Shown here: positions 13,901-26,749 of the stretch, in pieces
How positions within the stretch are numbered: the stretch's first letter is position 1
Layout: the number at the start of each line of letters is the position of its first letter
Assembly (NCBI GenBank): GCA_947561715.1
Contig: OX387200.1
Location: 9,488,501 to 9,552,500, forward strand
From: Ascidia mentula
Lineage: Eukaryota > Chordata > Ascidiacea > Phlebobranchia > Ascidiidae
Reading direction: 5' to 3'
Length of the DNA: 64,000 nt
Translations under genes and position numbers: made by a program
Notes under the pieces: generated by a model
Told to the model about the DNA's origin: nothing
What the model saw: only the letters and a program-made list of their open reading frames with translations
The model's database searches: none

Positions 13901-16900
13901 TCCCGACTCCACAATGGCGACCCACAGTTGTGGGCTCGTCTCCTGCTCAGTCACACGTATGGAGCTTGGTTCGCCTGTCTTCCAGCTTTCGTGCATGGAT
14001 GTAGACATAAATCCGCTGCCCTGCGAACCGCACATGACGCGCTCTTCGACTTGAAGCAAAAGGAGTGTTTTCCGTTGCCCGACGAGACTTTCTACCGCGT
14101 GCTGCTGCATCTTTGTGCATTGTACAACAAACCGGCATTGGCGGTGCGAGTTTACCAGTTTGTAAAGAAGACAGGTGTACAGCTGAGCGCCATCACTTAC
14201 GGGTTGTACAACAAAGCTGTTTTAGAAGGGACATGGCCAACTTCCAACAGAGACGGGTATATTTTTTTGCAAAAATAAATAAAATAAAATTGATTACTTT
14301 CACACAAGTGAATTCATACAAATGGAAACTGCTGTAATTTGTAGACTGAGGTATTCAGGTAATAACCCAATAGGTGATTACCCTTACTTTCGAATTGTTC
14401 ATTGTCAAATCGCCGCGTCATGTTGCAGGTATATGCTGTGGCAGAAGCTTCGCAACGTGTTCCTGGCAACGCAGAAGTTTCGCTATGGATTGCGGAGGTT
14501 GAGCGCAGTTGTCAGTTCTGACGTGAGTTCCGACTTCGACACCACAAGTCACACGAGTATGGAAAGCAGCCCGCAGACCTCGTCCAACGGAAAGTCGTCC
14601 CCGGAGAAGCAGGTGGCACAGGTGGAGAATGTTGAAGTGGTCGACGGCGGTTTCGGAAGCGTTGAAGGCAAGTCGAGACTGACGCTCGGTGATCTGCATG
14701 AGGAAGAATGCAAAAGTACAGGTAGATAACGTCAGTCAGGGAAGGTCGCGTAGTTTTTTCCACACTAGCCCTTTAGTTTGCATGTGTGCCTAACTGCATG
14801 TCTTATTACGCATGTCAAAAAATACTGTGCCATTTTCCACAAAAAATACTATTTCTTTTAACTTTTTTTTACATCAGGTGGTCAGAGCGATCACGGTTAC
14901 AATTCAATGCCTAAAGATTTAATAAGACGTGGATCACCGCATAAATACAAGAGCACTTCAACAATGCCTGAACATCCTGCAGGCGAAGAGTCTCGAAACA
15001 AAACTGGTCAGGGTAACAACATTTTTATCGATGCAGACTGTTCCCATATTTCAGATGTCGCTGATAACAAACTTTACAGTTTACCCTTGGGGTGTTTTTC
15101 AGACCAGCCGTTTCAATAAAGCTGTAAATTTTGTAATTGAGTATTTGTAAATTATGTAACGGTCGTAAAGCCACAGGTACACTGAGTGTCGTTCAATACT
15201 TGTTCTTACCTTTTGGCTGTTGTGTTAGACGCACTAAAATATCTCTTTTTCAACTTCACAAATATTCGTAGCAGAGAACTGATAATGCCTAACTAACGCT
15301 GAAAATTATTATATAAGTCAATTTGATACAAAACGCAATCCAGTACATCATAAACAATCCACTTTAAGGTTCGGAAAACAACGTGAACGGAGCGACAGAA
15401 AACCTGATGAGTTTTCCCGAATCTCCTGATCCCAAAATTCCACACGAACAAGTGAAAGTCCGCCAGGCGGTGACGCTAGAGAGGACGTTGTCGGGTCGAC
15501 TCGCCGAGCCTCCAACCACCCTGGACATACCAGTGATGAATAGTGACACCCTTACAGTACAACAAGCGTCTGATCCCGGTTTGAGGAGTGATGAGACGTT
15601 GGTAAACGGGGATTCAGGAGACGCTTTTTTTCCAGTGCTCGATGAAGGGGAAGCCAAAAAAGGTAGGGAATAGTTTACGCATTTTAGAGCTGTTGTATTG
15701 CTATGGCTGCGATACTGGGTTGATGTTAAAGCTTTTAAAAATCAATTGCTGCTAATTATAGTGATAAGCGTGATTGATGCAATGGCAGTCGAAGCAAATG
15801 CTGTTTTCAATGCTTTGCTAAGTTTCGGGTGCATTTTTTCCGCGTGTTCAATTTTGACTCAAGGGCTCAGGGCAGTAATATCTTGTGGTGATAAACATTG
15901 GTGGTTGTAATACAAGTTTGCCATGTGGTGATAACTGCATTGCAACATACCAGTGCTCAGTTATTGGGCGGCAACATATCTTCCGTTATTCCGTTAAACT
16001 TTATGATGATACTATATAGAAGACTTCGCCTCTATCACTCCGTATCCGCGCCAGCTGTATGCTTGGAAGTAACTTCATTCACCAATAACCTTATTCATAT
16101 TTAAACATACATATTGCCAGTGGATATCACTTGTATGCTGCGCCGATTTTGTATTGCCAGTATCACACTTTGCATTGCATAAGTCATTTACCACAAATCA
16201 CAAGAAGGCCACAAGGTGGTAACCATACGCACGTCAATAACCGCTCCCCTGCATATTAACATCTAACACTAAAACTTCACCCTGTGCCGGTGCAGAAAGT
16301 ATTCCACACCGACCTCGCAGCTCTCCAGTATCACCTGGCGTACATCGCAAGCCAGGCCGCTCTTGGTCCATCGTCAAGTCTTCGAGCAGTGGTGGTGGGT
16401 TATCGGAAGATGCTTGCATCGCTTCTGGTGATGTTGTGACAGTGGTAGATGTAGATGTCCGCACGCCTAACGGCTTCGTGGAGTCCGTTTCGGCTTCTAA
16501 CGGCTCGGTTTTAGTACCTTCATTCAACACTAACACTGGTGCTGTAACATCACCTCACAAACGCACGCTTGTCTCGCCTCTAAAGCCGTTTAATCGCTTT
16601 AACGCACCTCCTCCATTGCTTGAGATCACTCCCTGCGATGAGGCACCGTCCGATGTTTGCGCTAACCCCGGTGCAAATTTGCTTGCTGCTAAAGGTAGAG
16701 TCGCATGGCTTTAAGATTTTGGCATTCGGCTTGCATGTGCCGTTGCCATTCTTCATTTTGCATGCATAATTGTGGTTTAATTATATCGACGCTCTCAATT
16801 CGTTCGTACACTGTTTTGTGTTTTAGAATTTTCATTTTATCATATGATTCCATCCTCGCTAAGTTTGAAGTGCTTTACTCGCGTAGACTGTATAAAATGT

Positions 16901-19900
16901 TATTATCGTATTATTTGATTATATCTAAATAGTCCTGTGTGTTAAGAAAGCCAAGTCCATTTATTCGTTTATTTTGCCACACGAACACAAATTTAAACAC
17001 ATTAAACTTGAGCAAATACTGGAGTCAAAGCTGTGAATGTATGGGCAGGGAGACGCTAAAATAACCCGAGGGTTTTCAAAGTCAAGCGCATGTGCTTATT
17101 TGGGAATTGGGTTGATGGATTTACTTACAAACGATGACTAGGCTATGCAAAATACGATATTAGCCGTTAACACCATTTAGTTGCAGTGCTTTTCTTTTTT
17201 AAAATGTTTTTGCATGAGGACTTATAGACTTACAATAGTAGTGTTGACGTTACATTAGTTTTCTTAAATGTTTTTTTAGGAATATCTCCTGGTCCTCTTA
17301 TGTCGCCTTCATTGCCAATTGACAACGTTTTCAACGAAAAACCCGATGTCGAGGTAAAAATGTTGTTACCTTGTGTTGTGTTGCTGAAAAACGTTAGTTT
17401 GATGCGTGTTCTGTTTGCTACAAAATAACCAATGTCCGTTTTGGGTGGTTTGAAATAACAGTAGGCTATATCAGCATATTTTGTGTTAAATCCGTATGTA
17501 TGGCAAAAAAATTACATATATCGTGCACTACGTAAGTTGATAGGTCTTATGAAATAGTGTTTAGAGTGTTTATACAACCTGTGAAGGTCAGCCATTTTTC
17601 ATCAATCAACCAATCATTTGATTTGAATTTGCAGAACGAGGAAATCTCTGCAACCACTGAAGGTACAAGTAGCAAACCGACCGAAGATGAGAACAAAACC
17701 CCCAACCAGGAAAGTTTGCTCGACGTCGTTCCCGAACTTCCCGGTGCTTCCCCGAGCACTCCAGAGATCGCCAACCTCTTTGGCGGCGACTCCAAATTTA
17801 TCTCCAGTCTCAGCGACTCGGACCAGAAGCGATATCAGGAGCTCTGCTGTCACCGTGCGGCTAGTCTAGATCCGGACCATCAGGATTGCAAGCGCACGCG
17901 TCACGGTTCGCTGATGTTCCAGCAAAAGCTTGCTAGAGGCCGTTCCAGCTCTGCTTTATACGGCGGTAAGTTTGCCATGAACTTCCAACAGGGTTTATGC
18001 GCATTGCTTGCTACAAATTGTTCGGGATTTGCGAGTTTAACTGACAGATATTGTGTTAGGAGGTGGTGGCATCAGTCCCCTCGTAGGACAGAAATCCTTC
18101 TCCGAGTTTAGTTCTTATGGAGGTAACAGTCCACTCGTCTCTCCAACAACCCGCAATAACTTCGATAATCTCACTGCTGACGACATTGTTTCCCCTTCTG
18201 GTTCGCCAAGACATGCCATTGGACCAAGGTAAGAGTGAGATGAATAAATATTTTTAATATCCTGTTAAATGTCAAGTTTGTATTTGGGAATATAAAAACA
18301 AATAAAAACTTTTTTTGCCTGTTGTTGGTGTCGCGGTGTCTTGTGTTTAGAGTCGAGTAATATGTTCAATGAGATTATGTTGACTATACGGGTGTGATCG
18401 CTTTATTACGAACTATGTTATTCTCAGATCTCCGAGTGGAAGTATTTTAAAAAGTCTCCAGTCGCCGGCTCGTCACATCGCCTCCCCAAACTCTCCAAAA
18501 TACAGAAAACGGAACAACCAGCAAAACAAAATCGCCGGTAACCAAAAATAAACACCAGATATGTGTATAGTGTTATTAACTGTGTAAGGGGAATTACCTA
18601 AACACTCCCTTTATTTGGGCTATAGTTTTCTTCCCATTCCCTGACAAGTTGGTCACCATGCTGCTGTCGAGTTTTTAAGTTTATTCCTTCTTTTCAGGTT
18701 CAAATTCCCTTGTGTTGGTTGACGGCGTTGTCATGTTAACCAGCACACCGATGAGACCGGTAGCCGCGGAAAATCAATTTCATCACCCACTACTTGAGCA
18801 AGATCAACAAGGTTTGGTGATTCTAGTTTGCTTTTATAAGTTGTTGGTATTTTTTTTTAGGTATTTCATAAAAAGAGTAAACTCATAATGAAATTTGTGT
18901 CTCATTTGGTATTTTCAGAAACTGACTCGAGTCTTTCAGTGTCAAAGAATGTGGATATTCCGAAACCTGTCGCTAAACAGAACGTTGAACGCAAAGACAT
19001 CAGTCATCTAGACGAAGACCCACTTTCACCATCATACAAAGAAACGAATCCACTTGAGGTCGCTATTGAAGCTGATACGACTTCCTTGAAAGGTACAAGG
19101 GCGTATATTATACATGGTTTCTTTTCTCGTTATACTTAACACACGAGTACGAAGCAGTTTCATGAAACTATATCTTAACCCCAAGGTTCTCAAACTGTGG
19201 TCGCAAGGTCGTTTTATGTTTCCAAGGGTGTCGCGTTACAACTTAAACAAAGAAATTTTGAGTTTTTTTTAATAAAAAAGAATTCAAATAACGAGTTAAG
19301 TCAGCCTTCTGCGGCTGCAAGATTTAAACATTGTAACAATTTTTAGTAATAGATTTATAGCTGGTGAGTCCCGTGAATTTTTTTTCAAGATTCGTTAATT
19401 TTTTCAAAGTGCCTCGCACGACAAAACGTTTGAGAACCACTGTCTTAATCCATTGGATTTAAGCAAACTTTTGATATTTCTTTACAGATTTACAAGGAAA
19501 TAACCAGAGCCGCCACCTGGTGGATGAAATTGTAGATCACTTGCAGCGTGATGCCCTTATAAGGAGCTCGTCCGATGCCACCAACCTCAAACAACAACAG
19601 GAGAGGATTGCAAATCGCAGTAACGAGGTAAATAATGAAGTTCGTTAACTACACTGCGACGTGAGTTGAGATTAAAAGTTTATTTGAATACAGTTTGAAC
19701 TTTTCGCCTTCGTCACGCACAACAAGTGGAGTTGGAATAAAATAGGGTTGATCTTAGGGAAATAAACCTTAATTATTGTGAATTTAGATTTCTCTCATAG
19801 AAATAAACCATTCGTCAAAATTTGGTAACATTGCAAATACGTCACATTAATACTTGTTTCACGCAGAGTCTTTCTGGAAGCGATAGATCTTTGCATCGTA

Positions 19901-22900
19901 AGACGAGTCTACCCTCGAACAGTCCAACAATGCCCCGGAAGAAATCTCCAGTTCCTCTCACGCGGTAATAAATCATTCTGACCTTTAACCTTTTCTTAAT
20001 CTTTTCAGTTTCTCAGCAAATGTGTTAATATTTATTGAGCTGCAGACAGTTGTGGACATACTGTTTTGACCTGTAAAGTTTGCTAACCAGCTAGTTTAGC
20101 GCAACAGATTGTAGATCTAAACCAAGTGTGCACAACTGTCTGCAGGCCTCAATGAATATTATGGCTCTTTAGTTTTTGTAGTGGTTTGATCAAATATGCG
20201 TATTGGAAGCTTTTATTGAGTAATTGCAACGTGGTCATCAACAAAAAATCATGGAAAACTTAATTCCTCAATTTCAAACTGTTACAGTTCTTCCACTCTT
20301 GACAACACGTCATCGTGGTTCAGCTCGGGATCAAAGTTCAACAGCTTGCTCAAGGCAACTACGGTTGGCATGGCAACGAAGGCGAAAAAAGTTGCCAGCA
20401 CTCTCGCGAAGGATCTGAACGAAACGATGCAAGCAAGCATCGCTTACTACACCCCGGAGAAGGTGACCGAAAACCCTAACATAAAATATTTGTTTCGTTT
20501 TCAACGGAAACTCGCATTCTATAAATGTTTTTATTGCTTACCTTTGTTGTTGATAAGCTGTTCTTGTTAAACTGCTTGGTTAGGTTGTACTAAGAATTGT
20601 GTATTATTGTGTTGTCTAAAGTGTATGTCGTTGGAACATTCCTAGTTGTTCTTATTTTAACCCATAGTTTTCTTACTGCAAACGATCAACTATTCTTATT
20701 ATTTTTTTGAACAGTTGAAAGATTCCCTCTCGGATTTAAGTTTCCGAAGTTCGCAGGAAGATATGTTGAAGGCAGGTCTCGAAACAACAGCCGCAAGAAA
20801 ACAGTTGCTTGGAGTGAAAGATGCAGATTATTACAGCAGCCAGACGAGCTTGCGGAGTAGCGAAAGTATCCATAGCGCCCTGGACGGAAAATCAGGTGCT
20901 GTATTAACACTATTTCACACAGGTTATCTTCAAATCTGAAGCCAAAAAATAGGCCATTAACTGTTTATTGAATTAACGATTTAAACTTTATACGATATTC
21001 TTAGTTAGTGTTCCTTGCGATCAATACACAATATTTGCTACCCCGATATTTTCAATCTGTTTGGGATTTGTTTTGAAAAAAGGTTTCCATTATTTTCCAG
21101 GAAGCGACAAAGTGCAGAGGCGGAAAGGAGGAAAGAAAAATCACAAGAAGTTGGAGAGACCGCTCAGCATGCCACATGTTGGTAAGTCACAAATATCCAA
21201 GAAAAAATGTAATATTTCGACAGCTTCCGTCCTCGTTATTTTGTCACTTGCAAATTCAAAATCTGTTTTAAGTCGAATTAGAGAGATAGATGCCAGTTTA
21301 AAATTTTATGTAATACTGGAATACAGTTTAAAACCTGCCAAACAACAACCTGGTAAATGAAATCTGTATAGAGATCGTTGAAACACACTTGTGTTTAGAT
21401 ATTGGTGGTTACGCAGCTCGTGCTCCACTCGCAAGTTCGTATCTCTCCGTTCCCGGAGAAAGCAGCACTACGTCACCAGATCCGAACATCACGGCTTCCA
21501 TGCTCTCCCTCAACACTAAGGTGCCTGTTTTAACCTTTTTAGGATAAATTTGCGCAGGTTAATTGTTCGGAGTTTGTATTCTGTTGGTGATTTGTCGGTA
21601 GCTCGTTGCTTGTAATGTTTAAAAGCAACGTTACATACTATTTCAAAAGATAATTTCTCGTGTAAGGGGGCCGTCTGACAAGCGAAACGGTATTTTTAAC
21701 TTGAAGAGCCCTTTAGCTTGGTAAAGCGTGGTGAAATGTTGAAATCAAATTGTTTAAAAAGGTCAATTTCGTTTAATTGAAGTTCGTGTGATTTGCGTTC
21801 AGGGAAATTGCGATGTTGAGGTGATCATCAGTAGTTGTTCCAAGTGTCACAGATGTGGAAGTCTCATCTATGATGAAGAGATCATGGCAGGGTGGATGGC
21901 AGATGAATCTAATCTCAACACACAGTTAGTCTTAAATCATAAATTCTAACTATATGCTGTTTATGATGTATCGAGGTAAATTTTCCGCTCAACTAATATT
22001 CACTTTCTTTTTTTCAGTTGTCCGTTTTGCAACTCTCTGTTTGTTCCGTTCCTCAACATAGAAATAAAGGTAAACAAACATCAACAAACTTCAATAAAAT
22101 TATTTTACATTTTATTCAAATGTTGGATCTATCTATTAACGAAAAAAACATATTTCTGTCACGTTGTTTGTGCATGCAAAGTGCAATTGCATATTGAAAT
22201 ACAACAAGAATCGTCAACTCAAATCCACAGTTGTTAATTTTGCAACCCCAGCACTCTAACAATTTGTTTCAAAAAGCATTACTCGATAAACATGTCCAAG
22301 TGTTTTCCGGTAGCCACCACTTATTTTACACGCTTGTTTATTTAGGATTATCGCGGAACTGAACCGAAGACGTCATCGCACCGACCCATGTCCCCCACGT
22401 CGACCGTCTCAGAACGATCAAACCGTGACGTCACCCAGGAACATGGGGACCCCCCTCAATTAGAAAAACTCAAGCCAGTGACAGAACAGTTTGCTGGTGA
22501 TTTCGTGTTACCTATGACACCCGATCAAACTCAGTCAGAAAACGAACGTAGCGGTGTCGATGGGAGTGAAAGGGGAAAATCCGATGAGGTGCAGCCCCCA
22601 CCCGAACCCCTAACACCCCCTCACAGCCCGGGAGCACAATTTACGGGGACCGGAGATGCGACTGAATCTACAACACAAAATACAGAGTAAATTTAGTGTT
22701 TTGTATTAGTTTGACTGAACAATAACCTTGATTCGTTTACGTGTTTTAAATAAATTTAGCATCTTTCTTCATTCGAATGCTTTTGGTTAAAAAGTATTTA
22801 GTTTACCTTTTCATTAATTTATGTTATTTTATATTATTTCGTTTGTTTCTGAAAAAAACGATATCCGTTCCACAGAGAAGCAACAGAAACTGAAGCATCC

Positions 22901-24708
22901 GAAATATCCCATCCACTCGCCGCGGAGGTAGGTCTTCAAATACAACACAACTTGCTTGTTTCGGAGTTAATCGTTGTCGTGTTTTAACACATATTCTTGC
23001 TTCAGGATCTCCAACGTTCGGCATCCAGTCTAAGTGAGAATCCACCTTCGTCCATTCATTCTGCGCCAACCGCCATGTTGGCTCCAGTAATACTCGACCC
23101 GGTGACGGTTCCTTATCTAAGCTCCCTCGTCCTTCGCAAAGAGCTGGAAAGTCTTTTAGAAAACGAAGGGTCGCGAGTTCTTATTGATTCCGCATTCGTC
23201 GACCACCATCCCATCATATACTGGAACTTGGTAAGTCAGTATTATGACCTGACAATCCCAACGTGTACGGATTCAAAATTTAGTCTTTGATTTTGTAGCA
23301 CCAGGAGGAACCCACCAGGGGGATCTTTTTTATTGTACGAGTTTTTATTTCAAATTTGTTTACCGGGCAGAACTTGGCATTCCTTCGAGTTACATATAAA
23401 ACAATTGCACAGCGGCTAATTCTCAATCCCAAGTCTTTGTTACGCCTATTAAACTGTAGCATTGCTTAAACATTTTTCTCGTTGCAAGGTGTGGTACTTC
23501 AGGCGTCTCAACTTGCACACAAACCTGTACAACCTTCTCCTCGAATCACAACTCCTACGTGTGCATTCAAGGGTGACGAACAAGACTAAGGGTGTCGTCA
23601 CCTTTCACCTGATGTGGGATAACGTGAAGTTGCACGGAGACGCCGAGAAACCACCTCTCTACTGTGTCTGGCATCAGCGTAAGTTTTCGAACATCGTTTT
23701 ATTTTGTAACCTTTCTCGGCAAAAATCTGGCCTGAAATGTATCCGCCGGTGCAGCTAAATAAGCTGCCTCTAATTAAAATACACTCACTGGCTTACATTT
23801 AGTGAACAAATTCTGTGATAGGGCTTATCAAGCTCTTGCTAATATAGCTTCTAATGCACATCTTGTGATAAAGTGAATATTGCGGCCACCTCTGATCTCT
23901 TGTTGTTTTTTTTTGCGGATGCACTGTCCTGCACCACAGTAGTATTTCGTGCAAATTTCTGCTGGCGTCGGTTAATTGTCTGCCATCGTTGCGTTATATT
24001 TATATTTGTTCAACCAACTGGCATAGTAAACAAAAGACCAATTTGGTAAATTTCAATGTCGGTCCGTGATAATCATGTTGTAAATTGTATCTTATTTCGA
24101 CAGTTCTCACCCAAGGACCGAACGAGAATTACCAACCCTACTCCGCCTCCTTCCTGTCAAGCATCCGAGACAGTATTATGCAGGATGATGTGCGCGGCCC
24201 TCTTGTGGCCGTTCTTAACGAGCTTAACGCACAGAGTGGAATCAGGAGAAGCGCTTACCGCGAGATACTGTACATGGTGATTATTGCGCTTGGAAAGGAA
24301 TCCATCGACGTTGGTACGTGTTTAAAACTCTTGTTATTGGGTACAGACAAACAGGGCGTAAACAACACTGATTTATATATACGCCTTTGACCTGTTCACT
24401 TTTTTCCAATTAACCTGTATCTATACTAAACAAAAAATTATCGCAATGTACTGATAAAGTTTCATCGCGAAAATATTTTGTGGTGGGTGTTAACGCGAGT
24501 AGGTAGGAATGTAACTAATGGACGCTGTTGTATTCACTTTAACTTCATTATTTTTTACCCGCCAGCCGCCTTCGACCGGGAATACATCCGCGCGTACGAA
24601 GCCCTCACACCCTTAGAACGAAGCCTGGCTAAAAGATGTGACCGCCCTCCCAGCGAACACGTGATGAGCTGTCGCAACATCTTCGGCGAGCTCGACCTTT
24701 ACGAGTGA
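4905..24708 (+). CDS. DENND4: DENN domain-containing protein 4 (Rab GEF)
   Basis: Complete 40-exon model of 2277 codons. DENND4 (Crag in fly) is a membrane-associated guanine-nucleotide exchange factor for Rab10/Rab11-type GTPases. Exons: 4905-5065, 5142-5294, 5835-5929, 6715-6875, 7110-7179, 7536-7705, 7864-8108, 8319-8385, 9314-9372, 9721-9865, 10320-10495, 10898-11069, 11559-11676, 11919-12156, 13260-13485, 13898-14256, 14429-14721, 14878-15006, 15369-15662, 16296-16694, 17280-17353, 17635-17965, 18060-18228, 18428-18537, 18698-18811, 18919-19092, 19488-19627, 19867-19964, 20288-20462, 20715-20895, 21101-21181, 21399-21520, 21803-21924, 22018-22069, 22346-22686, 22876-22927, 23006-23230, 23489-23678, 24104-24313, 24566-24708. 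MABP is about residues 40-200, then uDENN/cDENN ([25 protein letters not shown]) and dDENN to about 680. A PPR-like segment is near 760-870. A long Ser/Pro-rich linker follows, then CSKCHRC...CPFC, and a conserved C-terminal block (ENEG, FVDHHPI, CDRPPS). All junctions are GT-AG and the lengths sum to a multiple of three. It is longer than the roughly 1900 aa of vertebrate DENND4, mostly in the linker. Confidence 0.95.
5350..5640 (+). mobile_element. tRNA-Thr-derived SINE (DENND4 intron 2)
   Basis: Bases 5489-5561 fold as a tRNA: acceptor GCTCCTG/CGGGAGC, D arm GCTC/GAGC, anticodon stem TGGGC/GCCCA with a seven-base loop and anticodon GGT (Thr), and T loop TTCAAAC. Good A and B boxes (internal Pol III promoter) are present. 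The T stem has one mismatch. A 3' unit follows (GACTTGTCAGGAAAAAGTGG). The tRNA half and the tail recur in reverse orientation near 48.5 kb, so this is a SINE and not a tRNA gene. About 140 bp before the tRNA part also belongs, since its first 20 or so bases are shared with the other copy. No target-site duplication was found here. Confidence 0.8.
8994..9278 (+). mobile_element. Short retroposon with internal inverted duplication (DENND4 intron 8)
   Basis: A 285-bp insertion flanked by an exact 13-bp duplication AAAGTTCTTTAGA (8981-8993 and 9279-9291). It starts ATGTGATTAGTAAATC, exactly as the copy at 49.7 kb does. The last ~200 bp are two near-perfect inverted arms of ~98 bp around a short centre. 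Each arm holds ACTGATGATGCC...GGCGAAA followed by an AT-rich tail ending in GGATTTTAATACATTA. It ends 35 bp before exon 9 of DENND4. Confidence 0.85.
12690..12750 (-). repeat. Decayed GAAACGTCG..AATAAA tail element
   Basis: Read on the minus strand it holds CACGAAACGTCGAATAAA followed by AGTACGT. This is the same tail pattern as the 86-bp element at 61625-61710. No target duplication was recognised. It lies in the long intron between DENND4 exons 14 and 15. Confidence 0.4.
19181..19442. mobile_element. hAT-type MITE (DENND4 intron 26)
   Basis: Termini AAGGTTCTCAAACTG and, inverted, GTTTGAGAACCACTG. Flanked by an 8-bp duplication TCTTAACC/TCTTAATC (one mismatch) at 19173-19180 and 19443-19450. 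Eight-bp duplications and CAGTGGTTCTCAAAC-like ends are typical of hAT elements. There is no coding capacity. Confidence 0.8.
20026..20162. mobile_element. Hairpin MITE (DENND4 intron 28)
   Basis: Two inverted arms of about 30 bp share ATTGAG...CTGCAGACAGTTGTG and enclose about 70 bp. The outer ends are TAATATT in both directions. It is a small non-autonomous inverted-repeat element; the superfamily is unclear. Confidence 0.65.
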
Positions 24709-25353
24709 GGGTAGACCTGGCCGGCTGTGATTCATACGCCGCTTTAGCTTGAGGCGCGACAGTTCATTTGCAAAACGGTTGCTACAGTGGTCAAGTCCAA
24801 CCCTTCGTCACTGTGACGTGCGTGGTGCTATGGTACAAATGATGAAGTCTCTTTTCTCTTTGTGTAGTTCTTGGATAAACGCTTTTATGTTTTTAATTGC
24901 CTGAATGTTGCTTGCGCTCGGAGGTCAATATTTCGCGTGCGTTTTTTCATCGCCATCAATCAACCCGCCCTTTGTTGACGCGTTATTATGCCACCCGCTA
25001 ATATGCATTGACTCACCTTATATTGATCAACTTTTGTGCTCATCACCAACTTCTAGGATGCCCCAACTTGTGATCAAGTGCATCCACTGCCGTAAGCACT
25101 TTGTTTAAACTGCCTGATCAACATCAGGCTGCGCCAAAATATAACAAGTAACAATGTCTGAAAATCATTTAATCTTTTTGCCAATTGGCTTGGCGGTCTC
25201 GTTTCGCAGTTGATCAATAAATTTAATGTTATGTATAAAGTGTGAGTTGGTAAGTTAACTTTTCTCTTCGCGTTAACTGGGGCACTTTTGGCTGTTAACT
25301 GCTTGTTGTGTTTGCTTATGCAAAAGAAAGCTGCTTACATTCTTATCAACAAA

Positions 25354-25359
25354 AATAAA
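25354..25359 (+). promoter_or_regulatory. Probable DENND4 polyadenylation signal
   Basis: AATAAA about 650 bp after the stop codon. Another AATAAA at 25216-25221 is a proximal alternative. Confidence 0.4.
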
Positions 25360-26431
25360 CTTGAACGGTCGGATCAAGAAGCTGTGTTTTATTACCTGAA
25401 GTGAAATACATGACCTCTAAAAACGTAAGTTTGGGATAAAGTGGCATCTATGAAGTTGTACCAAACTTGAATTAAGGACCTTTTGCACTAATGGAAATTA
25501 AACAAGAGAAATCCTGTTTTCAAAGCCCTCTGCAATAATGCACCTGGCAACTGTTCCGCTTTTTTCCCAATAACCGTTGCTGGGTCCTGTGACTTATATA
25601 GGGACCTAATATTCTTCAGATCAAAATAAAATATTGCTCCTGGATGAGACAGTACACAGCAAGGACTTGTTGAGCCTCCCAAAAGATATTGTGATATACA
25701 GGGGGTATATGGGGATATAAATAGCTCCAGGGGGTTGCTTAGGCAACTTTCCAGCAACTAATTTTGATGCTATTGTGAAGAGAAGAGATAGGCCCTGCAT
25801 AAAACCACAAAAGAACTTATAATTAAATGATTAATTTTTTGTCAAAATCAAATTGCAATTTTGTTGCACTTTCACCCCAAAATGCACCAGTCCGGCAACC
25901 AATTTTGATTAGAATGTGTAGCTGAGGGACGGATCTTTTGCGAACCCACAAATGAACAGGCCTTTAATCGATTCATTTTTCTGTGAATATAGCCTGAAGA
26001 TTTAGCAGTTTTTTTTATTTCAATTTTCTACAGGACCCAGCATCAAGTAGCTACCTGAAACAAATTGCCCAAAATCCCAATAAAACTGCCTGAAACTGGC
26101 TCAAATTCGCCCTAGCAACAGCACACGCATGTGCGCTCATTCAATCGAAAAATTGACCTCTATACATCACTGGTTTGCTGTGACGTACTCTTTCCATTGA
26201 GACAGAAGTATTTCCCGCTACCGAAACCTTTTTTATTTTTTATTTTGAGATATCAATATGCGTCCTTTAGTCGATCGTTCCGGTGAGGAATTTTATTAAC
26301 TTTATACCCTGAATGTTTCCCAACCTTTTTGTGGTCATGTACTGCTAGGAAGTAACGCAGCATCGGTGACCAAGGAAAGTAATTCCGATCGGATATCTGT
26401 TTGATTTTTGATTCCTTCGGCTTGCTGCTGT

Positions 26432-26749
26432 GCTAAAGCTAAGTCTGCTTGCGTGTTCTTGCTGTATAGGTTACTAAGTTCGACTCCGTGGCAGACTTGT
26501 TTATTAATTGAAAGACACGATTGCAATACCAGGTGGCTTAAGTTTAATTTGTTTCAAGCGCGTTTAACAAGAGTTTAACATGTGACTGAACTGCAGCGAA
26601 TTAAGTAACAAAAGAACGTGCGAACATCACAGCGCGATGGCGAGAATAACAACAATGCCGAGAGAGTACGAGCGACTCAGAGAGTAGACTGGACAAGACT
26701 AGGTTGTTGAAGGATTACGAAATGGGCGTTTTATAACGAAGTGTCAGAA
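26432..26749 (-). mobile_element. LTR-like remnant, copy 1
   Basis: Similar over ~140 bp to 37511-37655, and both copies share TGACACTT at the other end. On the minus strand it reads TGACACTT, a TATA-like TTATAAAA, then AATAAACAAGTCTGC and a conserved hairpin (AAGTCTGC...GCAGACTT). That order (TG start, TATA, poly(A) signal, R-like stem) fits a Ty3/Gypsy-type LTR, but no internal region or coding remains were seen. Confidence 0.45.

Noticed and set aside
26310..26345. hAT terminus GTTTCCCAACCTTTTT
   Set aside because: Single degenerate end with no partner.
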